Shown: positions 1-6,463 of the stretch, piece after piece
Numbering within the stretch: position 1 is the stretch's first letter
How the letters are laid out: each line of letters opens with the position of its first letter
IMG/VR virus record: IMGVR_UViG_3300042350_002327
Location: 1 to 31,016 of that record
Length of the DNA stretch: 31,016 nucleotides
Strand: one strand, 5' to 3'
From: a virus
The notes under the pieces: generated by a model
Seen by the model: the letters and a program-made list of their open reading frames with translations, nothing else
Told to the model about the DNA's origin: nothing
Database searches by the model: none
Translations under genes and position numbers: made by a program

Positions 1-45
1 CGCAAAGGCCCCACCGGCATCGGCCAGGAAGAATACGCTATTCAT
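1..45 (-). CDS. Partial 5' end of the small membrane protein (duplicate of 30672-30938)
   Basis: These are the first 15 codons, read on the minus strand from the ATG at 45 (MNSVFFLADAGGAFA). They are the same codons that begin the complete gene at 30938. The fragment is present only because the contig ends overlap and is not a separate gene. Confidence 0.7.
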   Translation of the reverse strand, partial: MNSVFFLADAGGAFA

Positions 46-123
46 AAGAGAGCATTTGTTCTACAAAGGTAGCCCGTCGGGAAAGGATAAAATCACTGGG
101 TTCGTGATTTTTTCGGTGCCTCA
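1..123. repeat. Terminal copy of 123-bp contig-end repeat (left)
   Basis: Identical to 30894-31016 except base 100 (G here, C at 30993). It cuts through the 5' end of the minus-strand membrane protein gene (1-45 here) and includes the last codons of the RHH gene ending at 93. Phage ends do not normally lie inside a gene in this way, so I read it as overlap of a circular assembly. The mismatch falls in the penultimate codon of the RHH gene (Thr here, Ser in the other copy). Confidence 0.9.
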
Positions 124-299
124 GCCGCCCGGAGTGCGGTGATTTCCTCGACCGAGTAGGCCTTAAAATAGACCTGGTGGATGGCCTCCCGAACGAGATC
201 GGCCACCTTGCTGCCTGGGCCACGTTCATCCGCAAGGTTCTGCAAATGGGATTTCATCCCCTGAGATACCCGGACGCGGATTGTTTCTGTCATTTTCAT
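93..299 (-). CDS. Small ribbon-helix-helix-like DNA-binding protein
   Basis: 68 aa. Residues 4-44 fit a CopG/Arc-like ribbon-helix-helix: a short strand (TIRVRVSQGMKSHL), then two helices (LQNLADERG, KVADLVREAIHQVY). Such proteins dimerise and bind operators as repressors or antitoxins; no toxin partner is adjacent. ATG codons at 299 and 293 both fit, and the second (MTETIRV) is closer to a typical RHH start. It is transcribed away from another RHH-like gene at 401, so the roughly 100-bp gap between them probably holds both promoters. Across the circular join its downstream neighbour is the membrane protein at 30938. No CI-type repressor is seen in the genome, so this is a candidate lysogeny regulator by inference. 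Confidence 0.7.
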   Translation of the reverse strand: MKMTETIRVRVSQGMKSHLQNLADERGPGSKVADLVREAIHQVYFKAYSVEEITALRAAEAPKKSRTQ

Positions 300-400
300 T
301 TAGGAACAATGTACCGCAAAAAGCCCCTCTCGCAAATTTCTTCGTCTAAGCGAAAGAATTATCTTTCCTATTGATTCCCATTGTGGCACAAAATGCTCCA
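300..400. promoter_or_regulatory. Divergent intergenic region between two RHH genes
   Basis: 101 bp, AT-richer than its surroundings, between divergently transcribed RHH-like genes. It contains a small inverted repeat (TTCG, 6 nt, CGAA, about 343-356) and widely spaced ACAATG/CATTGT half-sites. No convincing -35/-10 pair could be picked by eye. Arrangement suggests a shared operator for one or both RHH proteins. Confidence 0.4.
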
Positions 401-559
401 ATGAACAAAGCGACGCTTGATAGCAAAGTGAACGTGCGACTTGCAACTCCAGTATTTAAGCACCTCCGCAAGCTTGCAGACGCAGAAGACCTCAAGATCA
501 GCGACCTCGTTCGCCTCGCGATCCGCAAGACCTACGGAGCCCCAAAGAAAGTTTCCTGA
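401..559 (+). CDS. Second small ribbon-helix-helix-like protein
   Basis: 52 aa from ATG 401; an upstream TTG at 371 would add ten unlikely residues. Sequence order matches an RHH fold: strand KVNVRLATPVFKHL, helix LRKLADAEDLK, helix ISDLVRLAIRKTYG. It shares the pattern R(V/L)..P/Q..K.HL..LAD......DLVR.AI with the divergent gene at 93-299, so the two may be ancient paralogues. The HTH gene at 570 begins 10 bp after its stop, so they are probably co-transcribed. Role inferred as transcriptional control near the integrase. Confidence 0.65.
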   Translation: MNKATLDSKVNVRLATPVFKHLRKLADAEDLKISDLVRLAIRKTYGAPKKVS

Positions 560-569
560 GCTTCCACTC

Positions 570-830
570 ATGAAGATCCTCAACAAGTCACAACTCGCCG
601 AATCCCTCGGTCGTTCCCGTGGCTATGTGACCGCCATGGTGACAGGAGGGTATGAGATGGAGTTCGGGACGACGACCACCCTCCCCCACGCCCTGGCATG
701 GCTCAGGGCAAATCGCGACTTCCGCTCAACAGGTTTTTGGTCCCGGAGAGGGCTTTCAGGCACCCCTTCAAATCGTGCGCGCCTAACCGCTGATAAACCT
801 TGTGAACCACAGCACTCGAATGGCCGATAA
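570..830 (+). CDS. Small HTH protein, possible excisionase-like regulator
   Basis: 86 aa from ATG 570 (MKILNKSQLAESLGRSRGYV). Residues 5-45 look like a helix-turn-helix: SQLAESLGRSRGYVTAMVTGG, followed by a conserved-looking TTTLPHALAWLRANRDFR segment. Small HTH proteins of this type next to phage integrases often act as directionality factors, but I cannot show this here. The final ~40 residues (after about residue 50) run antisense across the 3' end of the integrase gene (703-830) and look low in conservation value; the true protein may have drifted into that strand. It follows the RHH gene by 10 bp. Confidence 0.6.
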   Translation: MKILNKSQLAESLGRSRGYVTAMVTGGYEMEFGTTTTLPHALAWLRANRDFRSTGFWSRRGLSGTPSNRARLTADKPCEPQHSNGR

Positions 831-1761
831 ACCTCATAGCCTGCTGCTCGCTGACATTGCCGCTACGGGCCAGCCGCGTGACTGCCGTCACTCGGGTGGA
901 GTGGAAGCTGATGCCACGCTTGCGGAGCTTCAGCTTTCTGAAAAGTCGGCTGAAGTCTCGTGCGGCCTGATTATGATACTCCCAAGTCACTTTTCGCTTC
1001 TTGGATTTGAGATCACGGATGAGCGGGATCAGGTCGGGATGGAGCAGGGTGACATGGGTGGAGCCGCCCTTGATCTCGAATGTCACGGTGCCATCCTCCA
1101 GGTCGAATGCGCTGAGCGGCAGGGCCGTCTCGCTAAGGCGGCATCCCTGATGCAGTGCGATCTCAAAGGCAATGCGCTGGTCACTTCCCTCGGGGAGGTT
1201 GGATCGGATGAGTTCGATGTCAGCAAGGGTCATCTCTTGGCGTTCCTTGGCCTTGACCGGATCGATCCCGAGGCGACTTGCTGGATTGGAGTGGATCCAT
1301 CCGCGCTTCTGCGCCTCAAAGAGGATCAGGCGAAGAACCTTCAGATCGAGCAGGACGGTGTTGGTGTGGGTCTTTCCCAGTCCACCGACATCCACCTTTC
1401 TTCTTGCGAAGTAGTCGAGGCAATCGGCGCGGGTGATCTGCTCGGCAAGGGTGATGCCCTTGGCCTCGAAAAAAATATCCAACGCGACCCAGCACTGGAG
1501 GTATCGCCGCAGCGTCCCGCCGATCTTCGTCGCGGCCAACCACTCTGGAACCCATGTCTTGAGCAGCCGCTCCTTGCCGGGAGCCGGGCCTCCGCTGCGG
1601 ATCTCCTCGATGGATCGCAGCATGGAAATCTCGCGGGCCTTACGGGTCTCAAGTTTCGAGTCGAGGCGCAGGGAAGTGGTCTCGCGCCGGATCTTGCCGG
1701 TGGCATCGCGCCACTTGATCCACCAAAACGGGGAATTTCGTCGGGTAAAAATCGAGGCCAT
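703..1761 (-). CDS. int: Tyrosine-family site-specific integrase
   Basis: 352 aa from ATG 1761 (MASIFTRRNS). The C-terminal catalytic domain has the full signature: Arg208 (GCRLSE), Lys231 (EIKGGSTHV), His287 and Arg290 (HSTR), His314 (IGHSS) and nucleophile Tyr323 (VYQRL). The N-terminal half contains an arm-binding-like segment (about 1-50) and a SAM-like core-binding domain (about 70-160). An earlier start at 1806 would translate the CCAGTGTG repeats, which I read instead as arm-type binding sites. The protein should recombine attP at about 1877-1904 with the 3' end of a host tRNA-Ser gene. It is convergent with the HTH gene and overlaps it by 128 bp. Length is usual for the family and no inactivating change is visible. 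Confidence 0.95.
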   Translation of the reverse strand: MASIFTRRNSPFWWIKWRDATGKIRRETTSLRLDSKLETRKAREISMLRSIEEIRSGGPAPGKERLLKTWVPEWLAATKIGGTLRRYLQCWVALDIFFEAKGITLAEQITRADCLDYFARRKVDVGGLGKTHTNTVLLDLKVLRLILFEAQKRGWIHSNPASRLGIDPVKAKERQEMTLADIELIRSNLPEGSDQRIAFEIALHQGCRLSETALPLSAFDLEDGTVTFEIKGGSTHVTLLHPDLIPLIRDLKSKKRKVTWEYHNQAARDFSRLFRKLKLRKRGISFHSTRVTAVTRLARSGNVSEQQAMRFIGHSSAVVHKVYQRLGAHDLKGCLKALSGTKNLLSGSRDLP

Positions 1762-1765
1762 TGGA

Positions 1766-1789
1766 TTTCCAGTGTGCCCCAGTGTGCCC
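1766..1789. repeat. Putative integrase arm site, left (tandem CCAGTGTG)
   Basis: A 24-bp segment made of two tandem CCAGTGTGCC units. It recurs at 1920-1943 in the same orientation with one difference (C or T between the units). The two copies bracket the tRNA-Ser fragment, the arrangement expected of arm-type sites around an attP core. Binding is inferred. Confidence 0.55.
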
Positions 1790-1870
1790 AGCGATACCAA
1801 AAACAACCCAGCAAAATCGTTCGTCTACAGAGAAAACCACGCAAAACCATGCAAAAAAATACCCCATGCG

Positions 1871-1904
1871 CGTACCGAGGGTTCGAATCCCTCCCTCACC
1901 GCCA
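1871..1904 (+). other. attP: attP core: 3' fragment of a tRNA-Ser gene
   Basis: The segment reads as the end of a tRNA: T-arm with TTCGAAT loop (GAGGG / CCCTC stem, about 1877-1893), then CCTCACC, discriminator G and CCA at 1902-1904. CCTCACCGCCA is the classic 3' acceptor end of bacterial tRNA-Ser, which pairs with GGTGAGG. No 5' half is present, so this is not a functional tRNA. It is the piece a phage carries to restore the tRNA after integration. It lies 110 bp upstream of the integrase start. Confidence 0.85.
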
Positions 1905-1919
1905 CTCTGTTAGAGCGGC

Positions 1920-1943
1920 TTTCCAGTGTGCTCCAGTGTGCCC
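1920..1943. repeat. Putative integrase arm site, right (tandem CCAGTGTG)
   Basis: Second copy of the 24-bp element at 1766-1789 (23 of 24 bases identical), 154 bp away and on the other side of the tRNA-Ser fragment. See the left copy for interpretation. Confidence 0.55.
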
Positions 1944-1964
1944 TGCGGGGCGAAGGGGGGGCAA

Positions 1965-2075
1965 ATGATCGCCCTGCTTTTTGCTGTGGGGACGGTCGTC
2001 CTCTTTGTGGGCCGTCATGAGTTGGCTGAGGTTCTTTCCGGGCTGTTGACCCGTTTCACGGGAGGTGCCAAGTGA
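1965..2075 (+). CDS. Small single-span membrane protein
   Basis: 36 aa starting MIALLFAVGTVVLFVGRHEL. Residues 2-16 form one hydrophobic segment, followed by a short soluble tail ending TGGAK. A strong purine-rich SD (AGGGGGGGC) precedes the ATG. The stop overlaps the next start (GTGA at 2072), so it is the first gene of the overlapping early cluster. Function unknown; not recognised as a family. Confidence 0.65.
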   Translation: MIALLFAVGTVVLFVGRHELAEVLSGLLTRFTGGAK

Positions 2076-2251
2076 GCGATCCCACCCTCGAGGCGGCTCT
2101 CGCCTATGCACGTGAGTTCCAGAAGCCGGTCGGGTTCTGGGCTCGGATCTGGGCTTGGTATAAGCGCATCACTGGGTATGAGGCGGCGGTGAAGGCAACC
2201 CTCTGGCGCGAGTATATGCGCGTGGAGAAGAACCTGAAGGGGGGCAAATGA
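2072..2251 (+). CDS. Hypothetical early protein, Trp-rich
   Basis: 59 aa beginning at GTG 2072, with SD GGGAGGT 7 nt upstream. The central part is aromatic (GFWARIWAWYKRITGYE) and the C-terminus is basic (RVEKNLKGGK). GTG and the upstream TGA overlap, indicating translational coupling. No family recognised. Confidence 0.65.
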   Translation: MSDPTLEAALAYAREFQKPVGFWARIWAWYKRITGYEAAVKATLWREYMRVEKNLKGGK

Positions 2252-2364
2252 GCACTCAGCTTCACTTCGATTTCTACGCGACCCGTGAGGAGTTCGTCTC
2301 GGCCTTTGTGGAGCAGTTGCTCCATCTCGCTCCGAAGTTCCGCATCCAAGGGAGGTCAAAATGA
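2248..2364 (+). CDS. Hypothetical early protein, MS-x-LHxDFY family A
   Basis: 38 aa, ATGA overlap with the preceding gene and SD AGGGGGGC. Its N-terminus MSTQLHFDFYATREEFVSAF resembles the 56-aa protein at 4000 (MSLHLDFYEADMVAFF), so the two look like diverged paralogues within the same cluster. The protein is acidic-aromatic and presumably helical. Function unknown. Confidence 0.65.
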   Translation: MSTQLHFDFYATREEFVSAFVEQLLHLAPKFRIQGRSK

Positions 2365-2453
2365 AGGACTGCACTCCCTTCTACCAAGTGCTGCTGGCGG
2401 TCACGGCCTCGGCCCTGCTCTGGAATCTCTACAAGTCAGGAGGTGGCCGATGA
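2361..2453 (+). CDS. 30-aa membrane mini-protein
   Basis: Starts at ATG 2361 with SD GGGAGGT; overlaps its upstream neighbour by ATGA. Residues 8-24 (YQVLLAVTASALLWNLY) form one membrane span, and the tail is KSGGGR. Coupled downstream through ATGA at 2450. Such mini-proteins may modulate host membrane targets, but nothing specific can be claimed. Confidence 0.55.
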   Translation: MKDCTPFYQVLLAVTASALLWNLYKSGGGR

Positions 2454-2716
2454 ATGCCACCAATCTCGGCATCTGCACGATGCCAGGCTGCCTGACTCAG
2501 GCTAAGTGGGTTCACGGGACTCCCCTTGAGGAGGCCGGTGGAGAGCAAGTCTTCCCATGGGAACTCTGCGACTGCTGTCACGAGTCGGTGGTCGCGGCGG
2601 ATCGAGTGCTGGCGGTAGCTGGTATCGACTTCCCCGATGAGGTGCAGTGGTGCATTGAGGCGGCCCGCGCCCGGCGTCAGCGGATGCTCAAAGTGGAGGC
2701 ATTGAAAAAGGCATGA
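2450..2716 (+). CDS. Cys-rich, probably zinc-binding early protein
   Basis: 88 aa from ATG 2450 with SD CAGGAGG. Cysteines occur as C9 and C14 (CTMPGC) and as a CDCCH cluster near residue 43, spacing suggestive of one metal site. The C-terminal third is helical and basic (ARARRQRMLKVEALKKA), compatible with nucleic-acid binding. It overlaps both neighbours by ATGA. Family not recognised. Confidence 0.7.
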   Translation: MNATNLGICTMPGCLTQAKWVHGTPLEEAGGEQVFPWELCDCCHESVVAADRVLAVAGIDFPDEVQWCIEAARARRQRMLKVEALKKA

Positions 2717-3228
2717 TCTCCGCATCTCCCCAGGAGGCGTTCCGCGCCTATAGCAATGACACGGCTGAGTCGGCCTACACGCCTGACTATGCCGCCGAGA
2801 TCGACAAAGAAGAGGATATTCTCGCCGATTTTCTTGGCATTACACCGAAGCAAGCTCTTCGCGTTCTCGAATGGCATTCAGAAGAAAAGAAAAAACTGGC
2901 TGGAGAGCACAGGGAGTCATTTGGGCGTGTGATCGGGTTCTTGCTTCGATGCGACAATCTGAGGGTGATGCTCCCGGCTTTAGCTTGCTCATGGGGGCTG
3001 GATCAGGTCGGTGAAAAGAAGTCTCAATCCCAGATAGCAAGGGAGTTAGGGGTTACCAGATCCCTTTTTAGTCATTACGTCAGCGCATGGACAGACTTGT
3101 GCAACGGGGTCGTCACAAAGTTCAGGAAAGCACCAAAAACCAGAAAGATTTTCAAGGAACTAGCTACTGACCCATTCACCTCAGCAAAAAAACAAGCCAT
3201 CAACAGATTGAAAAACACATGCAACTAA
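2713..3228 (+). CDS. HTH protein, putative DNA-binding regulator
   Basis: 171 aa starting in an ATGA overlap. The N-terminal half is acidic and helical. Residues about 105-128 (SQSQIARELGVTRSLFSHYVSAW) form a clear helix-turn-helix like those of sigma region 4 or XRE-like proteins. The C-terminus is basic. The local sequence becomes AT-richer from about 2860 through 4170, unlike its neighbours, which suggests separate acquisition. No strong SD is visible. It is a candidate regulator or replication initiator by position only. The next gene starts 10 bp before its stop. Confidence 0.7.
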   Translation: MISASPQEAFRAYSNDTAESAYTPDYAAEIDKEEDILADFLGITPKQALRVLEWHSEEKKKLAGEHRESFGRVIGFLLRCDNLRVMLPALACSWGLDQVGEKKSQSQIARELGVTRSLFSHYVSAWTDLCNGVVTKFRKAPKTRKIFKELATDPFTSAKKQAINRLKNTCN

Positions 3229-3689
3229 CAGAAACAAAAAACGCATTCATTCTCGGGATCATTAGTGAGATTGATTCAAGAGACATCAAGATCGAAAGAG
3301 CTTGGGAGATACTAGAAAGCGCAAATGCCGCAAGGCATCTTGGAACCAAGCTGTTCAATTATGTCAAAGATAGGTGCATCGAAATTGCACAGAATCAACT
3401 TGAGTTAGATTTTGAACAGGCGCTTCAGGTCGTTGCCGACAAGGTTGTCCAGTTCGAGTTTAACCTCGGGGTGAAATGGCCTGAGGAAAAACCGAACCTT
3501 AACATCGGGTTGGGCAAAGGAAGTGCAATCATTTCAATCGAAGGGATTCGGCAGGAGTTTGATATGTGGAGGCGCAAGGCCGAGGTCGAAAAGTGGGGCA
3601 CAGTTGAGCGTAAGAAGGCGTGTGAACTGCTGCGCCCGATGGTGGAGTTCTACGATTATCTGCTCTCGACGGAAGGAGGTGCGAAGTGA
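3219..3689 (+). CDS. Hypothetical helical protein
   Basis: 156 aa from ATG 3219, overlapping the end of the HTH gene. Mostly helical with a Gly-rich turn (LNIGLGKGSAIISIEG). No catalytic motif or membrane segment. AT-rich codon use like the upstream gene. Its stop overlaps a GTG start at 3686. Function unknown. Confidence 0.65.
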   Translation: MQLTETKNAFILGIISEIDSRDIKIERAWEILESANAARHLGTKLFNYVKDRCIEIAQNQLELDFEQALQVVADKVVQFEFNLGVKWPEEKPNLNIGLGKGSAIISIEGIRQEFDMWRRKAEVEKWGTVERKKACELLRPMVEFYDYLLSTEGGAK

Positions 3690-4003
3690 TTTGCAACTTT
3701 GATGACTTAGGTGCCGATGACGTTCACTTTCCTCCCGATAAAGAGCCGGAGCTTGGAGTTCCTTATGCTACTACTAACGGGTTCCCAGGTATTTCCTTTC
3801 AGGATTCCTACGGGAAGAAGTGCAAGATCCAGATGTCTTCGCTCTGTGAAGGATATCCACCGGGAATGTCTGCGCTTTGGATATGTTGTGGAAAGGATGA
3901 AATGCACCTTACCCGTGATCAGATCATCTGCTTGTTGATGGAGTTGGATAGCTGGCTTCGAGATGGGATTTTTCTGCACCAGAAAAAGGAGGAAGGGAAA
4001 TGA
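3686..4003 (+). CDS. Small phage protein of the MHLTR type
   Basis: 105 aa from GTG 3686 (SD GGAAGGAGGT). The middle (GISFQDSYGKKCKIQMSSL) and the later EMHLTRDQIICLLMELDSWL match, from memory, a very widespread family of small phage proteins with the pattern F.D.YG..C..Q.SS ... MHLTR.Q...LL. The family has no established function. Overlaps the next gene (ATGA at 4000). Confidence 0.7.
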   Translation: MICNFDDLGADDVHFPPDKEPELGVPYATTNGFPGISFQDSYGKKCKIQMSSLCEGYPPGMSALWICCGKDEMHLTRDQIICLLMELDSWLRDGIFLHQKKEEGK

Positions 4004-4170
4004 GCCTTCATCTCGATTTTTACGAGGCGGATATGGTCGCTTTCTTTCTAAATCTCTATCGGGATGAGTTCCGAGAAGAGTGCAAGAAATTCGATGATTA
4101 CAGTGACGAATACATTGATGAGATAATTACAAAGATTTCAATTCACTGCTTCGAGGAGGCTGGAAAGTAA
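4000..4170 (+). CDS. Hypothetical early protein, MS-x-LHxDFY family B
   Basis: 56 aa (SD AAAGGAGGAAGGG). N-terminus MSLHLDFYEADMVAFFLNLY parallels the 38-aa protein at 2248; the remainder is strongly acidic (DDYSDEYIDEII). Stop TAA overlaps the next ATG (TAATG at 4170). Function unknown; acidic character could mimic DNA, which is speculation. Confidence 0.65.
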   Translation: MSLHLDFYEADMVAFFLNLYRDEFREECKKFDDYSDEYIDEIITKISIHCFEEAGK

Positions 4171-4391
4171 TGGACTCAGGCGTTCTCGATCTCTGCGATG
4201 AGATCCAAGCTCTGAAGGCCGAGTGCCGTCGGATCCGGGCGGCTGCCTCCCATGTGGTGGACAAGTCTTCCTTCTCCAATCAGGAGGAGCTTGCCGAACT
4301 CGGGAAGGCCGTGCGGAAGCTCCAGATCGAACTGGACCGCTTCGCCCCGTCGATGGCGATGGATGCTCCGAAGAAGAGGAGGATCAAATGA
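4170..4391 (+). CDS. Coiled-coil early protein
   Basis: 73 aa starting in a TAATG overlap with SD GAGGAGG. Residues 5-60 have heptad-like spacing (DEIQALKAECRRIRAA, EELAELGKAVRKLQIEL), so the protein probably forms a coiled coil, with a basic C-terminus (PKKRRIK). No known family. Coupled to the next gene by ATGA. Confidence 0.65.
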   Translation: MDSGVLDLCDEIQALKAECRRIRAAASHVVDKSSFSNQEELAELGKAVRKLQIELDRFAPSMAMDAPKKRRIK

Positions 4392-4780
4392 GGCAGGTCG
4401 AGGTGGATGACGCGCTGATCGAGCTGGCCGAGGCGATCATCCTGCAAGCGGTCGAGGATTATGTGAATCTCTCCGAGAAGAAGGTGATCCGAGGCCGCGA
4501 GGTGGATGTCTCTGCCTGGGCTCGGCGCGGTGGAACCCGTGGATACTGCAAGCCCATCGGATACGACTCGGCCTCGTCTGTCCTCGAGCTGATCGGGTGG
4601 CTGGCCGGTCACGGGCTGGAATACCTCTGCAAGCTGACGAATCACCACGCCTGCCGCATCCGCAAGCGGATCGGGCTGATCCCCAGCTCGGTGGCTCCGC
4701 TCACCATGGCGGAGATCCAGAAGTTCCACAATTCCCTCGCACTCTTCCGCCGGTGGGAACGTGCCAGAACGGATGTCTGA
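4388..4780 (+). CDS. Hypothetical early protein
   Basis: 130 aa from ATG 4388 with SD AGAGGAGG. Contains an ARRGGTRGYCKPIGYDS segment near residue 45 and a basic helical HHACRIRKRIGLIP segment near 88. Codon use is GC-rich again, unlike 2860-4170. No domain recognised. Confidence 0.65.
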   Translation: MRQVEVDDALIELAEAIILQAVEDYVNLSEKKVIRGREVDVSAWARRGGTRGYCKPIGYDSASSVLELIGWLAGHGLEYLCKLTNHHACRIRKRIGLIPSSVAPLTMAEIQKFHNSLALFRRWERARTDV

Positions 4781-4783
4781 CTC

Positions 4784-4987
4784 ATGAAAAGCGAAACAAC
4801 CAAGGTGGGGGATCTGGTGACGCTCAAGTCCTCCGGGCGGGTCATGAAGGTGGTCCAGATTCATGCGAAGACCAGTCAGGTCTGTGTGATCCCTGCCGAC
4901 TCGACCGGAGGCCCCGGGATCTGGGGGAAGCTGGACGCCCTCGAGGTGCCCGGCCTGCGCTCAACGAACTCAACTCTATCACTATGA
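4784..4987 (+). CDS. Small beta-rich (SH3/KOW-like) protein
   Basis: 67 aa; starts 3 bp after the preceding stop without a clear SD. VGDLVTLKSSGRVMKVVQIH and the following beta-strand pattern resemble small barrel proteins, often YodC-like (G.VV.LKSGGP.MTV). By that resemblance it may be a DUF2158-type protein. Overlaps the next start at 4984. Confidence 0.6.
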   Translation: MKSETTKVGDLVTLKSSGRVMKVVQIHAKTSQVCVIPADSTGGPGIWGKLDALEVPGLRSTNSTLSL

Positions 4988-5262
4988 ATAATCAGGAACT
5001 CAGGAAATCATTAGCTGCATTCCAGCATCCATCAATTCCCGAGCGGTACCATGCTGTCAGGGGAAGTAAGCTGCCAGATCGTGAACGAGAACGGGTAGAA
5101 GTTGGAAGTGTTTCGATACCGTGGGCCTCCCCGAGGTGGTGCCGACATAATATTGACTTGGTATATCAATCAACGGTTTACAAACCTTATTTTGAAACCT
5201 TCACTACAAGTTACTTTTTCTGCACTAAGTGCGGAACCAAGTGGGAGGCGTTATGTCCGTGA
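4984..5262 (+). CDS. Hypothetical protein with C-terminal zinc knuckle
   Basis: 92 aa from ATG 4984, overlapping the previous stop. The C-terminal part has CTKCGTKWEALC, a short CxxC plus C pattern that could bind zinc with W58/C59-region residues. AT content rises in the middle. Its stop overlaps the primase start (5253). No clear SD. Confidence 0.55.
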   Translation: MNNQELRKSLAAFQHPSIPERYHAVRGSKLPDRERERVEVGSVSIPWASPRWCRHNIDLVYQSTVYKPYFETFTTSYFFCTKCGTKWEALCP

Positions 5263-6452
5263 CGATCCTCGAACGGGCTTCCCGTTATATCGCGCGCATG
5301 GATGCGGCGGTCGCCGGATCAGGGGGCCATGATGCGACCTTTGCGGTGGCGTGTGCGCTCGTGCATGGGTTCTCCCTGGGCGAATCGGAGGCGATGTCGC
5401 TCATGCAGGAATACAATTCGCGCTGCGCCCCTCCATGGTCTGAACGGGAGCTGGCCTATAAGCTGCGATCCGCCGCGAACTCTCACTCCTCGAAGGGCTC
5501 TGGCTATTTGCTGGGAGGGAAGGCTGAAGGCGGAAGGCTGAAGGCTGAAGACTACAAGCCACTTCCTAAGCCTGAGCCGGTGGAGTTCGACCCTGCGGCT
5601 CTGGCGGCTCTCGCTGGGGAGTTCCGCCCACGGCTGGATTGGTTCGCGGCCCGATCCTATGCCGATCCCTCTCTGCTGGACTCGGCAGGGTTCCTCTCTC
5701 TCCTCTATGCGGGGGAGAAGGTTTTAATTTTCTCAGATGATAAGTCGCAAGGTCAAGCTCTGTGGCCAGATGAGCCGATCCCGGCCTGTGGCTCCCGGGG
5801 GATGTGGTATCTGGCCAACCCTGTCGATGGCCTCGAATACCCGAACCCGCGCACGGGGAAGCCATCACGCCGCTCCGAGGAGTCGGTGACGCGCTGGAAG
5901 TTCGCCCTGCTGGAGTCCGATGAGGCTGATCCTCGCATCTGGCTCGGTGCGCTGGCCAAGACGACCCTCCCTGTATCGGCGATCTATTCCTCTGGGGGTC
6001 GCTCTGTCCATGCGCTGATCCGTGTGCCGGGCAGTGGCACGGGGATGTCGGCTCTCTCCGGCCCGACCTCGAAGGCGGAGTGGGACGCCTGGGCTCGCGC
6101 TCAGAAGGGGACTCTCGCCCGGATCGGGGCTGATCCGAAGGCTCTGACTGCGGTGAGGCTGACCCGGCTGCCCCAGCAATACCGCTCGGAGAAGGGGGCT
6201 ATGCAAAAACTGCTCTATGTGAATCCGTGGCCTCCCTTCGGTGAGCGGATCATCGACCGGCCACCCGTCCGCGATGCGCTCCGCGATGCGGTGGAGGCGG
6301 CTCGCGCTGCGGCGTGGGGTGAGGATGCCGAGGCGATGCTGGCCTGCGCGGAGAGGCTGGAGTTTTACGCTCCCTGCAATGGGAAATTCTCCCCGATGGC
6401 CTCGGAGCTACGACGGGACGCGGGGGCTCTGGCCGATCTCCACCACCGATAG
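5253..6452 (+). CDS. Primase-like replication protein
   Basis: 399 aa from ATG 5253, SD GGGAGG. Residues about 1-75 resemble the PriCT helper domain of phage primases (repeated hydrophobic pattern ending CAPPWSERELAYKLRSAA). A linker at residues 88-100 is encoded by an in-frame (AGGCTGA)n array (KAEGGRLKAED). Residues about 110-345 resemble archaeo-eukaryotic primase proteins of phages: SSGGRSVHALIRV (near 250), then TAVRLTRLPQQYRSEKGAMQ and LLYVNPWPP. I infer it makes primers for phage replication together with the helicase at 7218. Catalytic acidic residues could not be assigned by eye. Confidence 0.75.
   Translation: MSVTILERASRYIARMDAAVAGSGGHDATFAVACALVHGFSLGESEAMSLMQEYNSRCAPPWSERELAYKLRSAANSHSSKGSGYLLGGKAEGGRLKAEDYKPLPKPEPVEFDPAALAALAGEFRPRLDWFAARSYADPSLLDSAGFLSLLYAGEKVLIFSDDKSQGQALWPDEPIPACGSRGMWYLANPVDGLEYPNPRTGKPSRRSEESVTRWKFALLESDEADPRIWLGALAKTTLPVSAIYSSGGRSVHALIRVPGSGTGMSALSGPTSKAEWDAWARAQKGTLARIGADPKALTAVRLTRLPQQYRSEKGAMQKLLYVNPWPPFGERIIDRPPVRDALRDAVEAARAAAWGEDAEAMLACAERLEFYAPCNGKFSPMASELRRDAGALADLHHR
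5521..5548 (+). repeat. In-frame heptad array (AGGCTGA)4 within the primase gene
   Basis: Four 7-bp units, the second being AGGCGGA, encode the linker between the two primase domains. Same unit as the intergenic arrays at 6464, 7043 and 27207. Confidence 0.85.
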
Positions 6453-6463
6453 GGGTGGGAGCA

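Noticed and set aside
1-123. Physical direct terminal repeats of virion DNA
   Set aside because: The repeat cuts a coding gene and is far from the terminase; assembly overlap of a circle is simpler, and GpA-type terminases use cos ends.
441-569. Upstream extension of the HTH gene at 570
   Set aside because: It would overlap the RHH gene in another frame with Ser/Thr/Arg-rich shadow sequence; ATG 570 begins the recognisable HTH.
1762-1806. Integrase start at 1806
   Set aside because: The extra 15 residues are translation of the CCAGTGTG repeats, which also occur on the other side of attP.
1871-1904. Complete tRNA gene
   Set aside because: Only T-arm and 3' acceptor are present; no anticodon or D arm upstream.
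802-1968. 388-aa plus-strand ORF opposite the integrase
   Set aside because: Lies antisense to a protein with all tyrosine-recombinase catalytic residues; its composition is that of a mirror frame.
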